Shown here in pieces: positions 45,218 to 52,368 of a stretch of DNA of 64,000 nt. The position numbers and the translations under genes are program-made. Location: positions 84,549 through 148,548 of the forward strand of contig JAZRXL010000028.1 of the NCBI GenBank assembly GCA_045600225.1, in the 5' to 3' direction. The notes beneath the pieces were generated by a model, which was not told the DNA's origin, made no database searches, and saw only the letters and a program-made list of their open reading frames with translations. Position 1 is the first letter of the stretch, and the number at the start of each line of letters is the position of its first letter. This stretch comes from UBA1181 sp045600225 (GTDB lineage: Bacteria; Bacteroidota; Bacteroidia; Bacteroidales; Paludibacteraceae).

Positions 45218-46186
45218 CTAGGTGATCTTTTTAATCGACGATTTGAAAGACTGTATTAAATAGCTATATAAACATCCTATCCATCCCAAATGGTATCGGT
45301 GCAAAGCAATTATCAATCGGTGACGATATCGTATGGGGTGCAGCATTCCAGAAAGCAATAAGTCTCTATTAATTTCACAGTATAAATCACCCATTGTAGA
45401 AACGTCATATTTACAATTGTTTTCTGAATATTTTAGCAATAATGCGTCCCTTTTTACCTTCCGTAACGCTGTGTCTGCACTTTTGCTCAAATGCTTCTGC
45501 ATATAGTCTATAGACCGTTTCATATCTACAAATTTAGTGTGCTTCATTATACTATTCGTATTTGAAAATCGATCATAGTGGTACAATGCATCAGAAACAT
45601 ATTCAACTTTTAAAGGATTGTCTAATAGCTGCAGCATTATAAATAAATCCTCTGCGTATTCAATCTCCTTTGCAAACTGAATATTATATTTTGAGTAACA
45701 GTTTCTGCGAATCAATTTATTCCATAGACTCGCATATAATGGGTCATATATAACATTCAAAAGACTTATATTGTCTAATCTATTACACGCTTGACTTTGC
45801 CTTTTTCGATTGTGTTCAGAGTCTAAAAAAAAATCACTCATTACAACATCCGCATCCTTAATCTTCGCCTCCTTATACAACAACTCTAACATATTATATT
45901 CCACCCAGTCATCTGAATCAATTTGAATTGTATACTCACCTAAGGCGTGTAATATTCCAAATTGTCTCGTTAGAGATATGCCTTCCTTTGAATTATAAAA
46001 AACTCTTATCCTTTCGTCTTTTTCTATGTAAATATCACAAATCTTTCTACTACCATCCGTTGAATTGTCATCAACCAATAATAATTCAAAATCAGAAAAC
46101 GTTTGATTTAATATACTATCCAAACAACGTCGTAATGTTTTTTCAGAATTATAGATAGGAACTATTACGGAAATAGAAGGGGGCAT
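45218..46186 (-). CDS. GT2 family glycosyltransferase
   Basis: A 322-residue GT-A enzyme: ISVIVPIYNSEKTLRRCLDS, ELLLVDDNSTDGSRKICDI, YTIQIDSDDWVEYNMLELL (SDD), and the C-terminal region FAKEIEYAEDLFIMLQLLD. ATG 46186 is preferred; the TTG at 46192 overlaps the stop of the previous gene. It starts 2 bases after the upstream GT2 gene. The sugar specificity is unknown. Confidence 0.88.
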   Translation of the reverse strand: MPPSISVIVPIYNSEKTLRRCLDSILNQTFSDFELLLVDDNSTDGSRKICDIYIEKDERIRVFYNSKEGISLTRQFGILHALGEYTIQIDSDDWVEYNMLELLYKEAKIKDADVVMSDFFLDSEHNRKRQSQACNRLDNISLLNVIYDPLYASLWNKLIRRNCYSKYNIQFAKEIEYAEDLFIMLQLLDNPLKVEYVSDALYHYDRFSNTNSIMKHTKFVDMKRSIDYMQKHLSKSADTALRKVKRDALLLKYSENNCKYDVSTMGDLYCEINRDLLLSGMLHPIRYRHRLIIALHRYHLGWIGCLYSYLIQSFKSSIKKIT

Positions 46187-46188
46187 GC

Positions 46189-47178
46189 TCAATTAAAATG
46201 CAGAAGTTTTTTCATTCCATATTTCACAATGGAACCTATAACTTTTATATAGTTTATTATTGTTCTTGATTTGGATATAGAAAAAGCTGAGGAAACAAAC
46301 TCCCTATGATAATTCAATTGGTTGCGTATCAATGAAACAAAAGTACCATACCTATTGTGACGAAAAAATAATGATTCACACTCCATGGAAAATTTTTTCC
46401 CAAAATATGGAAAGAAGAAATTTCGTAATGCTTTATAGTGATTGCATAATTTCATCACCATGTCCGTTGATACTTTGTACTGATCTTCTATTCGAGATGT
46501 TGCACTTCCTTTATTTTTTCTATAAACACTCATGATATTTGAAAGGCCATATACTTTACCATGAACTGCACAAGAAAGAAATAATACAATATCATGATAA
46601 ATAATGTGTGGATTCCTCAAAAAAACGAAAGTTTCTTTGTGAACAAAATTTACAGAACGAAACAATGTTGAAGCTGTCGGAATAATCCAATTTTGAATTA
46701 TTTCATTAGCAGAATAAATTTTATCCTCTACTTGTGAAAACAAAGTATCAGGGTGACTACCATCTTCCCAATGTTTGATTGCATTATGAAAACACATTGA
46801 ACAATCAGCGTGACTCTCCATAAAATCCACCTGCTTCTGAAGCTTTAATGGATCCGTCCAATAGTCATCACCTTCGCATGGAGCAATATATTTCACTTTG
46901 TCCAGCCAAGGGATTAAAGCCTCTAAAGTGGACTTTCCTTTAGAAAACTGGTTCTCCTCAAAATAGAATCCCTTAATTAAATCTGGATATTGAGCCTCGT
47001 AACGGCGCACAATGTCAGCCGTTCCATCCGTACTGCAATCATCCAAGACACAGGCAACCACAGGGAAGTCAGTTTGTTGCATAACAATGCCTTTGAGGGT
47101 ATCCTCTATGTATGGGGTATGGTTGTAGGTGAGTGTTACAACCATGACGGTATAGTTTTGCTGGGGAGAAGGGATCAT
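46189..47178 (-). CDS. GT2 family glycosyltransferase
   Basis: A 329-residue GT-A enzyme: VVTLTYNHTPYIEDTLKGIV, FPVVACVLDDCSTDGTADIV, and KYIAPCEGDDYWTDPLKLQK with the EGDDYW motif typical of a GT2 subgroup common in exopolysaccharide clusters. It is closely packed with its neighbours, 13 bp after the GNAT-ACP gene. Confidence 0.9.
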   Translation of the reverse strand: MIPSPQQNYTVMVVTLTYNHTPYIEDTLKGIVMQQTDFPVVACVLDDCSTDGTADIVRRYEAQYPDLIKGFYFEENQFSKGKSTLEALIPWLDKVKYIAPCEGDDYWTDPLKLQKQVDFMESHADCSMCFHNAIKHWEDGSHPDTLFSQVEDKIYSANEIIQNWIIPTASTLFRSVNFVHKETFVFLRNPHIIYHDIVLFLSCAVHGKVYGLSNIMSVYRKNKGSATSRIEDQYKVSTDMVMKLCNHYKALRNFFFPYFGKKFSMECESLFFRHNRYGTFVSLIRNQLNYHREFVSSAFSISKSRTIINYIKVIGSIVKYGMKKLLHFN

Positions 47179-47191
47179 AAATGCCTAAAAC

Positions 47192-48031
47192 CTATTTTTT
47201 ACGCATAGCATAACTATACAACTCCTCAATCGTTTCGCACTCCTGCAAATCGTGAGCATCCAATCTTACCCTGCAAACATCTTCCACCAAAGCTACCACC
47301 TCTATTGCAAAGAGAGAAGACCACTCACGCAATTCAACAAACTTTGATTGTGCAGAGATTTGCGAAGGATCAGTATCTTCCAGAATGGATTTAAATCGAT
47401 TTATGAAAATTGCTAAACTAATATCTTCATTAGGACTGTTACGAATAAGATTCTTTAATTTCGCAACACAAGTATCATAATCAAGCATCCCATTCGCTTT
47501 TTTCAACTCATAATCTTCTCTCTGAATTGAATAGGAAATTATATCATAATAAACACCTTCCCTACAGACCGCATTGTTATCAACATGCTTGCGTTCTTGT
47601 AAAATCAAATCCAAAAGGACCTTTGTGTTTAATTGTCCGCTTAGACACTCCGCATCTAATCGGTCGAATTCCATCTTTTCGAATACATAATCCGCCATAT
47701 ATATACCTGCGGTGAATAATGCTGACCCATCACGATATTTCGTATCTGCGATTGTAATACCATGAACAAATGCACTCTTTTTCAAATTATCAATTCGAGA
47801 GATTGCACCCCATCCAACAATATTTTGGAACTCGTCATCCGTGCAAATAGCCCAATATTTATAGGTGCCATCGTCATGAATACACTTATCAATCCAATCA
47901 GTCGTTTCCTCATATGAAATAGGATGATATCCATTAATCGATAATTCGGACAACGATACATCATTTTTGCATCTGTACACAAAGTCCAAATCTCTTTCCT
48001 CAAAATTTCTCAATGTAACCAATCTCTTCAT
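47192..48031 (-). CDS. GNAT N-acyltransferase fused to an acyl-carrier-like domain
   Basis: A 279-residue fusion. Residues 1-150 are a RimJ/RimL-type GNAT domain (RNFEERDLDFVYRCKND; NIVGWGAISRIDNLKKSAF; KYRDGSALFTAGIYMADYVF). Residues about 200-279 resemble an acyl carrier protein: a helical bundle with EWSSLFAIEVVALVEDVCRV, where Ser239 lies in the place of the phosphopantetheine serine, although the usual DSL reads SSL. The C-terminal ETIEELYSYAMRKK matches the last carrier helix. An AMP ligase lies 11 bp upstream and could load it. Together they may build and transfer an acyl or aminoacyl group onto an amino sugar. Confidence 0.75.
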   Translation of the reverse strand: MKRLVTLRNFEERDLDFVYRCKNDVSLSELSINGYHPISYEETTDWIDKCIHDDGTYKYWAICTDDEFQNIVGWGAISRIDNLKKSAFVHGITIADTKYRDGSALFTAGIYMADYVFEKMEFDRLDAECLSGQLNTKVLLDLILQERKHVDNNAVCREGVYYDIISYSIQREDYELKKANGMLDYDTCVAKLKNLIRNSPNEDISLAIFINRFKSILEDTDPSQISAQSKFVELREWSSLFAIEVVALVEDVCRVRLDAHDLQECETIEELYSYAMRKK

Positions 48032-48042
48032 GATTGTTTCCT

Positions 48043-49680
48043 TTATTGATACAAATATCTCTTCACACTTTTCTTCGGAGTCCTCTCAAACACAGTTGTT
48101 TGTATCTCAAACGAATGAATATATGCATAAGCAGGCAACTGCTTATTGACCGCCTTTATTTGCTCCTTCATGATTGATTGCAGATCAGAAACTTCGCCAA
48201 CTAAATCTTTGTTTGGTACGACCAATGCCACAATCTTCTCCCCCCTCTGAACCACCAAACTCTCAGCGATATATGGAGAGTTATTCAGCTTAGATTCAAT
48301 CTCCTCTGGATAGACATTTTGACCAGATGAAGTAAGAATCATGGCCTTTGATCTCCCCTTGACAAATAAATTACCATCCTTATCAAGGAGACCCATATCA
48401 CCTGTTTTTAACCATCCCTCACTATCAAAAGTAGCAAGCGTGGCTTCACAATTTTTAAAATAGCCCTTCATGACATTCTTTCCTTTGACAAGAATTTCAC
48501 CAGGTATTTTCAACGGATCTTCAGAATCAATCGAAATGCTAACACCATCTATGGCCTTGCCTACACTATGAGGTGTATATGACTGAAAATCAACACTGAT
48601 TAATGGAGCACACTCCGTCATACCATAGGCAACCGCAAAAGGGAAATTAATTTTAGCGTAGAAATTCTCCACTTCAGAATCGAACGGAGCGCCGCCCACA
48701 AATAACTTTCTAAATTTTCCTCCGAAAACATTCACAAGCCTATCTCGCATCTTGCCATAGACAATATTAGAGACGAGAGGAATATTGGTCAATATCTTCA
48801 TGGATGGCTTGCTCAAAACCGGTTGTATTTGTTTACGATATATCGCTTCCAGTATCATAGGGACAACGGCTATCCAGTCAGGTTTCACATCACTCATCGC
48901 TTTAAGCAAATCCGCTGCACTTGGGATTCTGGGAAGCATAGTGACGTGACCGCCTGTTACCATCTGACATATAAAATCAAATGTACATCCATAAGAGTGT
49001 GCAAGGGGCAAATATGATAAAATATCACACCCTTTGAACCCTAGTTCTTGTTTGATGGCAAACGACAAAACACAACAGAAATTACCTCCAGATAGCATCA
49101 CACCTTTACTATATTCTGAGGTGCCAGACGTATAATTTAAAACACATACCAAATCATCATCCTTGTCCACATACCGAATATCTTCTTTTTGAACCCCATC
49201 GGGGTAACTTTCTTTGAAAAGTTGGGGAAGGTGCCGTATAATAAGATGGAGAGTCTCTCCCTGAGCTTGACGTATACACCGAAAATCCTCCAAAGCAAAG
49301 ACAGCTCGTAGAGTATTTGTATCCTTCTCTATCAATCGATCCCAGTAGGAATCGGCAATGAAAAGGAGCTTAGACTCAGAATGTCCTATTATATGAGCAA
49401 TGTCATCAGAATGAAAGTCCTGCAAAATCGGTACGATCACCGCACCATAAGTTATCGTCGCCAAAAAGGTAATCGCCCACTCAGGTGTATTATTACCCAC
49501 TAAAGCAATCTTATCATCCTGCTGAATATTCAGTTTACGAAACAAGATATGCAACTTAGCAACTTCCCGCGCCACATCCTTGTAGGCATAGGTCTGCTTT
49601 GTCACATAATTGGTCATGGCTGGCAAATCCCAATTCTCTTTAAACGAATCCTCAAAATACTGAATAAATTGCTTCGCCAT
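48043..49680 (-). CDS. AMP-forming acyl-activating enzyme (long-chain acyl-CoA ligase-like)
   Basis: A 545-residue adenylate-forming ligase: VLNYTSGTSEYSKGVMLSGG (core A3/P-loop motif), PFAVAYGMTECAPLISVDF, GEILVKGKNVMKGYFKN, GWLKTGDMGLLDKDGNLFV (the invariant Asp), and the C-terminal hinge SGQNVYPEEIESKLN. It activates a carboxylic acid as an acyl-adenylate and passes it to CoA or to a carrier. The neighbour's carrier-like domain is an obvious partner. It is the first gene of the leftward run, divergent from WbqC with 44 bp between them. Confidence 0.9.
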   Translation of the reverse strand: MAKQFIQYFEDSFKENWDLPAMTNYVTKQTYAYKDVAREVAKLHILFRKLNIQQDDKIALVGNNTPEWAITFLATITYGAVIVPILQDFHSDDIAHIIGHSESKLLFIADSYWDRLIEKDTNTLRAVFALEDFRCIRQAQGETLHLIIRHLPQLFKESYPDGVQKEDIRYVDKDDDLVCVLNYTSGTSEYSKGVMLSGGNFCCVLSFAIKQELGFKGCDILSYLPLAHSYGCTFDFICQMVTGGHVTMLPRIPSAADLLKAMSDVKPDWIAVVPMILEAIYRKQIQPVLSKPSMKILTNIPLVSNIVYGKMRDRLVNVFGGKFRKLFVGGAPFDSEVENFYAKINFPFAVAYGMTECAPLISVDFQSYTPHSVGKAIDGVSISIDSEDPLKIPGEILVKGKNVMKGYFKNCEATLATFDSEGWLKTGDMGLLDKDGNLFVKGRSKAMILTSSGQNVYPEEIESKLNNSPYIAESLVVQRGEKIVALVVPNKDLVGEVSDLQSIMKEQIKAVNKQLPAYAYIHSFEIQTTVFERTPKKSVKRYLYQ

Positions 49681-49700
49681 ATCCTATCAAATATTTTTTC

Positions 49701-49708
49701 TACTTTTG
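49701..49708 (+). promoter_or_regulatory. -7-like box upstream of the WbqC gene
   Basis: TACTTTTG in the 44-bp gap between the divergent AMP ligase and WbqC genes, 17 bp upstream of the ATG. No -33 is recognised. Confidence 0.35.
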
Positions 49709-49724
49709 TAAAAACGTTTCGATT

Positions 49725-50429
49725 ATGATCATAGCATGTAATCAACCCTACATCATCCCCTACATCGGCTACTGGCAACTTATCAACGCCGCCGACGTCT
49801 TCGTGATTCTAGACGATTACGCCTACATCAAAAAAGGTTGGATCAACCGAAACCGTATATTAATCAATCAAGAACCAAGATTCATCAATCTCGCCATCGA
49901 AAAGATGAGCCAAAACAAGCTCATCAGCGAAACCAATCTTGTAACTATTAATCAAGATAAAATTCTAAAAACCGTTTGGCATGCCTACCACAAGGCTCCA
50001 AACTTCTCCGAAGGCTACACCCTCATCCAATCCATCCTCACTCACTCAGAAAGAAAACTTGCCGATTTCCTAATGCACGGTATGCAAGTGATAGGCGACT
50101 ACTTGGGGATCAAAACCCGTTTCATCAAAAGTTCATCCTTAAAGGGTAACTCCCTCCTCAAGCGTGAATATCGCGTCTACGATCAATGTGCCCGACTTGG
50201 TGCCGATACCTACATTAACGCTATTGGCGGTACATCACTCTATGACTTCGAAGAGTTCAAGAAGCGAGGCATCACCCTTAAATTTCTGAAATCTATACCT
50301 GTTGAATATAAGCAATTCAATCATCCCTTCGTGCCGAACCTCTCCATCCTCGACGTCATCATGTTCAACTCAAGAGAGGAGGTGATCAAGATGCTGGAGA
50401 GTTATGAGTTAGTGGAGGGAAATGAGTAG
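49725..50429 (+). CDS. WbqC-like family protein
   Basis: A 234-residue soluble protein of the WbqC family, named from O-antigen clusters: IIACNQPYIIPYIGYWQLIN, ILDDYAYIKKGWINRNRIL, TFLMHGMQ-type helices, and YINAIGGTSLYDFEEFKKRG with PNLSILDVIMFN at the end. It is usually encoded with acyl ligases, carrier proteins and aminotransferases of sugar modification, which fits the divergent neighbours. Its reaction is not known to me. It is the only plus-strand gene in the exopolysaccharide region. The stop codon lies inside heptad array C. Confidence 0.85.
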   Translation: MIIACNQPYIIPYIGYWQLINAADVFVILDDYAYIKKGWINRNRILINQEPRFINLAIEKMSQNKLISETNLVTINQDKILKTVWHAYHKAPNFSEGYTLIQSILTHSERKLADFLMHGMQVIGDYLGIKTRFIKSSSLKGNSLLKREYRVYDQCARLGADTYINAIGGTSLYDFEEFKKRGITLKFLKSIPVEYKQFNHPFVPNLSILDVIMFNSREEVIKMLESYELVEGNE

Positions 50430-50483
50430 TTAGTAGTTAGTAGTTAGTAGTGAGAAGTTAGAAGTTTGGAGTTAGCAGTTGAG
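50428..50483. repeat. Heptanucleotide array C: eight AGTTNNN-like units
   Basis: Eight 7-mers, AGTTAGT three times, then AGTGAGA, AGTTAGA, AGTTTGG, AGTTAGC and AGTTGAG. The array starts at the second base of the TAG stop of the WbqC gene. On the other strand it supplies the last codons and the stop of a truncated SatD-like gene. Confidence 0.85.
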
Positions 50484-50632
50484 GTTACATCAAAACGCAT
50501 CTCCTTTTTACCCTTCGATACCTTCATCATTGGATGTAGAAAATCATTCAAACACTTGCTGACGAGAATCATATCTTCTGTAGTCATTTTAGTGCTGTCA
50601 ACTATGTCGGCTGAAATGGTAGCGTATATCAT
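50444..50632 (-). pseudogene. Truncated SatD-like gene fused to heptad array C
   Basis: Starts MIYATISADIVDSTKMTTED at 50632, like the N-terminus of SatD-family proteins of Bacteroidota (usually over 200 residues). Only about 48 residues remain. The last 13 codons (TSTANSKLLTSHY) and the stop are read out of heptad array C, so the gene was cut at the array. Confidence 0.6.
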
Positions 50633-50661
50633 TTTTTTATCAACTTAACATCTAACTATTA

Positions 50662-50748
50662 AGTCTCTATAGAACTTGTTTCTGATTTTTAGTCTCTAGA
50701 GGCTTATTTTTTAGTTTTTAGTCTCTAGAGGCTTGTTTTTTTCTGCAA
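50662..50748. repeat. Three tandem 29-bp repeats
   Basis: AGTCTCTA words recur at 50662, 50691 and 50720, a 29-bp period. Copies two and three are nearly identical and include AGTCTCTAGAGGCTT; copy one is diverged. The unit contains the palindrome CTCTAGAG. The gap 50633-50789 holds no gene. Confidence 0.75.
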
Positions 50749-50789
50749 TAATAGTAAATTCTCTCATCCTAGCAAGAAAATGGGGGAGA

Positions 50790-50838
50790 AGTTAGCAGTT
50801 AGTAGTTAGCAGTTAGTAGTTAGTAGTTAGAAGTTGCT
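50790..50838. repeat. Heptanucleotide array D: seven AGTTNNN units
   Basis: Seven 7-mers: AGTTAGC, AGTTAGT, AGTTAGC, AGTTAGT, AGTTAGT, AGTTAGA and AGTTGCT. It overlaps the end of the Wzx gene, whose TAA stop (minus strand, 50829-50827) lies inside the array. Confidence 0.88.
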
Positions 50839-52266
50839 TTGGGTGCGATTCAAATATCTATGCAGTATGGTTTGAGCTTCCTTCCATTCCTTCTGTAAGA
50901 AACAGTAGGATAGGGCAGTGTAAAGTGCGACGCCTACGAGCAGAAGGATGGGCAGCAATATGAAAGGATTCAGCGTGCCGACAACCTGATTGAGACCCCA
51001 GACGGCGCTACCCATCAGAAGGGAGACAAACAGTATGGGTGTCAAGTCCTGTAGCTGGCGGAAAAGTCCTACCTGAATCATTTTTCCAGTGAAGTAGGTG
51101 TTTGCTACCAGTGCTAAAACCGATAATACAGGCACGCTTGCCACCATCCAGAGAATTCCTCGTGGCACCGTGATGATCAACACTGCCAATCCGACAATGG
51201 CCTTGATGATGTCTAACAGCAGAAAAAGGTCTGAACGACCCTTCACCTGCAAGAGATTCAGATTGATGGCGTGGATAGGGTAGAGCATCATACCTAACGA
51301 AAGCAATTGTAGGATAATCACCACACCGTCCCATTGTTCGCCCAACAATACGTCGACCACGGATTGTGCGGCAGCTGCTAGTCCAACCATCAACGGAAAG
51401 ATGACGAAGGCAGAGAGTCGCAACAACTTGCGGTAGTGGCTTGCCAAAGCCTGATCGTCGCCCTGCATCTTGCATAGCACGGGATAGGTGACACGTTGCA
51501 GCATATCAGTGGCTTGCAGAGAGGGAAGACTGGCGATGGCACTTCCTTTCATGAAATTGCCCAATAGGGCTGGGGAAAAGAACCTGCCGAGTATCATAGG
51601 GAATACATTCTCGTTGGCTACGTTGATCAGTGCGGCTGCCATCATCTTGCTACCGAATCCCCAGAGATAGCGAAATGAACTCTGCGCCCATTGTAGGCGT
51701 GGCCTCCATGATGTGGTGTGCCACAGTAGAACGATGCGAATCAACTGTCCACCCACGCTTTGCACAACGAGCGACCATACACCATAACCGGCTAGAGCCA
51801 TGCCCAGTCCGATGAACCCGCTACCCAAGGAGGTTGCCAAGGAGATCTTAGCTAGTCGCTTGAAGTCCACCTCTCGGGTGAGCAACGTGTTTTGCACAAG
51901 GCAAAACGGAGCAGTGAGGGTGGATAGGGCAGAGACCTTCAGCAGGTCTGCCAAAATGGGGGCCTTGTAGAACTGGGCAATCCATGGTGAGGCGATGAAA
52001 AGGAGAATGTAGCAGAACAGTCCTACGCCTATGTTGAAGAGAAAGGCCGTGTTGAGATCTTCCTCTTTGAGATCTTGCTTGCGTATCAAGGCACTTCCGA
52101 AACCACAGTCGATGAGACACTGCGCCACTGCCAAAAAAATCATTGGCATGGCAACGATGCCGTAATCGTCGGGCGTAAGGATTCGTGCCAGGAAGACGCT
52201 GAAGAGTAGCGTGATGCCCTTGATGCCGAATCGCTCGAGGAAACTCCAGAAAAGAGCCGTTAACAA
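50827..52266 (-). CDS. Wzx-type flippase (WzxC/TuaB-like), 5' end truncated
   Basis: A 479-residue MATE-like membrane protein: ALFWSFLERFGIKGITLLFS at the start, then ARILTPDDYGIVAMPMIFLA, QRVTYPVLCKMQGDDQALAS and VLLGEQWDGVVIILQLLSLG, as in WzxC and TuaB. No ATG is available. The frame begins with a TTG directly at the heptad array (52266-52293), and about ten residues of the usual N-terminal leader (often ending in KT) are missing. The stop also lies in an array. It may still be made from the TTG. A second Wzx is at 43272, so the cluster has two flippases. Confidence 0.85.
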   Translation of the reverse strand: MLTALFWSFLERFGIKGITLLFSVFLARILTPDDYGIVAMPMIFLAVAQCLIDCGFGSALIRKQDLKEEDLNTAFLFNIGVGLFCYILLFIASPWIAQFYKAPILADLLKVSALSTLTAPFCLVQNTLLTREVDFKRLAKISLATSLGSGFIGLGMALAGYGVWSLVVQSVGGQLIRIVLLWHTTSWRPRLQWAQSSFRYLWGFGSKMMAAALINVANENVFPMILGRFFSPALLGNFMKGSAIASLPSLQATDMLQRVTYPVLCKMQGDDQALASHYRKLLRLSAFVIFPLMVGLAAAAQSVVDVLLGEQWDGVVIILQLLSLGMMLYPIHAINLNLLQVKGRSDLFLLLDIIKAIVGLAVLIITVPRGILWMVASVPVLSVLALVANTYFTGKMIQVGLFRQLQDLTPILFVSLLMGSAVWGLNQVVGTLNPFILLPILLLVGVALYTALSYCFLQKEWKEAQTILHRYLNRTQSNF

Positions 52267-52293
52267 ATTAAGAATTAAGAATTATGAATTGGT
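52266..52293. repeat. Heptanucleotide array E: four AATTNNN units at the truncated 5' end of Wzx
   Basis: AATTAAG, AATTAAG, AATTATG, AATTGGT. It abuts the first codon (TTG) of the Wzx reading frame on the minus strand. Confidence 0.82.
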
Positions 52294-52320
52294 TGGCATT
52301 CTTGTTTATGCGTATCGTAG

Positions 52321-52339
52321 GGGCGTATTGCATACGCCC
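52321..52339. repeat. GGGCGTAT palindrome between Wzx and Wzc
   Basis: A perfect 8-bp stem GGGCGTAT / ATACGCCC with TGC loop lies between heptad arrays E and F. The phrase looks like a dispersed palindromic repeat seen in related genomes. It could act as a small terminator between the two genes. Confidence 0.6.
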
Positions 52340-52354
52340 TATGAAAATGAGGAT

Positions 52355-52368
52355 AATTAAGAATTATG
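52355..52368. repeat. Heptanucleotide array F: AATTNNN units at the 3' end of Wzc
   Basis: AATTAAG and AATTATG. On the minus strand they supply the last codons (HNS) and the TAA stop of Wzc. Confidence 0.65.

Noticed and set aside
50428..50838. CRISPR-like array
   Set aside because: The units are 7 nt without spacers and there are no cas genes.
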